Shown: piece after piece, positions 62,490 through 64,000 of the stretch | How positions within the stretch are numbered: the first letter of the stretch is position 1 | Layout of the letters: each line of letters starts with the position of its first letter | Source: Marinobacter nanhaiticus D15-8W | GTDB lineage: Bacteria > Pseudomonadota > Gammaproteobacteria > Pseudomonadales > Oleiphilaceae | DNA length: 64,000 nucleotides | Direction: 5' to 3' | Assembly: GCF_036511935.1 (NCBI RefSeq) | Contig: NZ_AP028878.1 | Span: 4,154,001-4,218,000 of the forward strand | Notes under the pieces: model-generated | The model's database searches: none | The model's input: only the letters and a program-made list of their open reading frames with translations | Told to the model about the DNA's origin: nothing | Made by a program: the position numbers and the translations under genes

Positions 62490-63944
62490 ATGACTCACCT
62501 GTTCAAGCCTGAATTCGAGGGCGATAAGGAAATCCAGCCGGTCTTCAACCGTCGTGACTTCATGAAAGGCAGTTCGGCCGTTGCAGCCAGCACCGCCTTT
62601 GCGGCTATGGCAAGCCAGGCCAACGCGGCCAGCCTCCCTTACACCGATAACTATGGCCCGCTGTCACTCAAGGCCGACAAGGCAACCGGCCTGGAACTGC
62701 TCGCCCTGCCGGAAGGCTTCGAATATACGACCTACGGCTGGACCGGCATGATCCAGACCGACGGGCTGCCCACCCCGACCGACCACGACGGCATGGCTGT
62801 CGTGGCCGCCAAGAACAACATCATCGCCCTGGTGCGCAACCACGAAAACTCCGAAGGCGAAGGTGCCCCGTGCCTGCCGCGTGGCAATCGTGGTGTCTAC
62901 AACCCGGCCCAGTACGGCGGCACCACTAACCTGATGTTCGACATTATGGAAGGCAAGTTCCTGTCGTCCTACAACAGCCTGGGCGGCACCATCCGCAACT
63001 GTGCTGGCGGCGCCACGCCGTGGGGCACCTGGCTGTCCTGCGAAGAAACGTTCCATCCGTGGAACAACGGCCACCAGGGCTACAACCATGGCTACGTCTT
63101 CGAAGTGCCGGCCTTCGGTTTCTCAGATGGCGAAGCGATCCGCGAGATGGGCCGTTTCTCCCATGAAGCGGTGGCTGTCGATCCGGCCACCGGCATCGTC
63201 TACGAGACTGAAGATGCGGGCTCTTCCGCCTTCTATAAATTCGTTCCGGAAGGCAAATGGGGTGACCTGAAATCCGGCGGCAAGCTCTACGCCATGGTGC
63301 TGGACAACACTACCCGCCTTGACCTGCGCGGCGGCCTTACTGCCGGCACCACCTGGGACGTCACCTGGCAGGAAATCGGTGATCCGGATGCGATGAGCCA
63401 GTCCTGCTTCGACCAGGCGACCGATGCGGCCATCGTCGAACGCGGCGAGGGCTGCTGGTACGACGACGGCAAGATCTACTTCGTATCCACATCCGGTGGT
63501 GCAGCCAGCCTGGGCCAGATCTTCGTCTACGACCCGCGCAAGGAAACCTGCACCCTGCTGTTCGAATCCACCTCCGACAGCCAAGTCGACGGCCCGGACA
63601 ATATCGCCATCAGTCCCCGTGGCTCCATCCTGATGTGCGAGGACGGGGGCTCCAATCCCAAGCGTCTGGTCGGTCTGACCCAAGCAGGCATCACCTTCCC
63701 CTTCGCGGAAAACCGCATCGCACTGGACCAGGGTGACCTGAGCACCATCGACGCCGCGTTCCCGGGCGCCCGTGAGTTCTTCTGGGACGAAGTGGGGCCA
63801 TCCATGGATGGCTCCTCTCGCAGAAGCTTCACCGGCGTGGAATGGTGCGGCGCCACCTTCTATGGCCGCTGGCTGTTCGTGAACATCCAGTCGCCGGGAG
63901 TCACCTTCGCGATCACCGGACCATGGGAGAAAGGTGCGCTCTAA
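62490..63944 (+). CDS. Tat-exported PhoX-like (DUF839) phosphatase family protein
   Basis: The 484-residue periplasmic protein starts with a twin-arginine signal (FNRRDFMKGSSAVAAS, residues ~23-38, cleavage near NAA). The mature part has the PhoX/DUF839 beta-propeller features NHENSEGEGAPCLPRGNRG-like, GGATPWGTWLSCEETFHPW, METGRFSHEAVAVDP-like and EDGGSNPKRL. PhoX enzymes are Ca/Fe-dependent alkaline phosphatases; whether this member hydrolyses phosphate esters is untested. AAGGAG precedes the ATG. Its position right after tatABC fits its export route. A GCCCAC/GTGGGC hairpin (63966-63983) follows. Confidence 0.88.
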   Translation: MTHLFKPEFEGDKEIQPVFNRRDFMKGSSAVAASTAFAAMASQANAASLPYTDNYGPLSLKADKATGLELLALPEGFEYTTYGWTGMIQTDGLPTPTDHDGMAVVAAKNNIIALVRNHENSEGEGAPCLPRGNRGVYNPAQYGGTTNLMFDIMEGKFLSSYNSLGGTIRNCAGGATPWGTWLSCEETFHPWNNGHQGYNHGYVFEVPAFGFSDGEAIREMGRFSHEAVAVDPATGIVYETEDAGSSAFYKFVPEGKWGDLKSGGKLYAMVLDNTTRLDLRGGLTAGTTWDVTWQEIGDPDAMSQSCFDQATDAAIVERGEGCWYDDGKIYFVSTSGGAASLGQIFVYDPRKETCTLLFESTSDSQVDGPDNIAISPRGSILMCEDGGSNPKRLVGLTQAGITFPFAENRIALDQGDLSTIDAAFPGAREFFWDEVGPSMDGSSRRSFTGVEWCGATFYGRWLFVNIQSPGVTFAITGPWEKGAL

Positions 63945-64000
63945 GCACACCTACTGTTCACGGCCGCCCACAGGGACGTGGGCACCCCAACTAACAAAAA

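Noticed and set aside
1..64000. tRNA or rRNA genes
   Set aside because: I saw no cloverleaf with a GTTCRANNC-type arm and no rRNA-like stretch; a tRNA search program would settle this.

Overview
The window is GC-rich, densely coded gammaproteobacterial DNA. An ANR/NarXL/DNR/NsrR respiratory network, a Paracoccus-type fused NarK, a fabA-fabB pair, cis-trans fatty acid isomerase and c551-type cytochrome point to a facultatively anaerobic, pseudomonad- or Marinobacter-like organism. The genus is an inference from gene content only.

Layout. 0-9 kb: the end of rsmE, a 400-bp repeat block, a two-gene RND efflux operon, a DUF445 membrane protein, an HDOD protein and a YihY-type membrane protein. 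9-45 kb is a nitrate/nitric oxide respiration island. It holds nnrS, a SirB2-like gene, the narK fusion divergent from hemN, trhP, a short AraC-type regulator, fabB-fabA, an SRPBCC protein, a cytochrome c, ubiU-ubiV and ubiT (O2-independent ubiquinone synthesis), narL-narX, a second narK, narGHJI-ppiC, moaB-moeA-dnr, two small uncharacterised genes, moaD-moaA, norB-ric, two small membrane-protein genes and nsrR. 45-53 kb is mixed: an alcohol dehydrogenase, cti, a GFA protein, DUF952, an FMN reductase divergent from soxR, a DsbA-like protein and an AraC regulator. 53-59 kb is a tripartite RND efflux operon whose outer-membrane gene is broken by an internal deletion. 59-64 kb has DUF3291, DUF486 and PaiB-like genes, tatABC and a Tat-exported PhoX-like protein.

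How it works together. NarX/NarL sense nitrate and ANR senses anoxia; the narK/hemN region carries both kinds of site. NarK proteins move nitrate and nitrite, NarGHI reduces nitrate using quinol, MoaB/MoeA/MoaA/MoaD supply the molybdenum cofactor, HemN supplies haem without O2, and UbiUVT supply ubiquinone without O2. NO is handled by quinol-type NorB, the iron-sulfur repair protein RIC and NnrS. NsrR-like 23-bp palindromes lie in front of nnrS and ric-norB, and a weaker one in front of the small-gene operon that ends in nsrR itself. No nitrite reductase (nirS/nirK) or nosZ gene is present in the window.

Notable DNA structures are a 140-bp palindromic insertion with a 4-bp target duplication inside a dispersed repeat (0.4-0.7 kb), related 153-bp tandem repeats at 38.6-39.0 kb, and a SoxR-type promoter with a 19-bp spacer.
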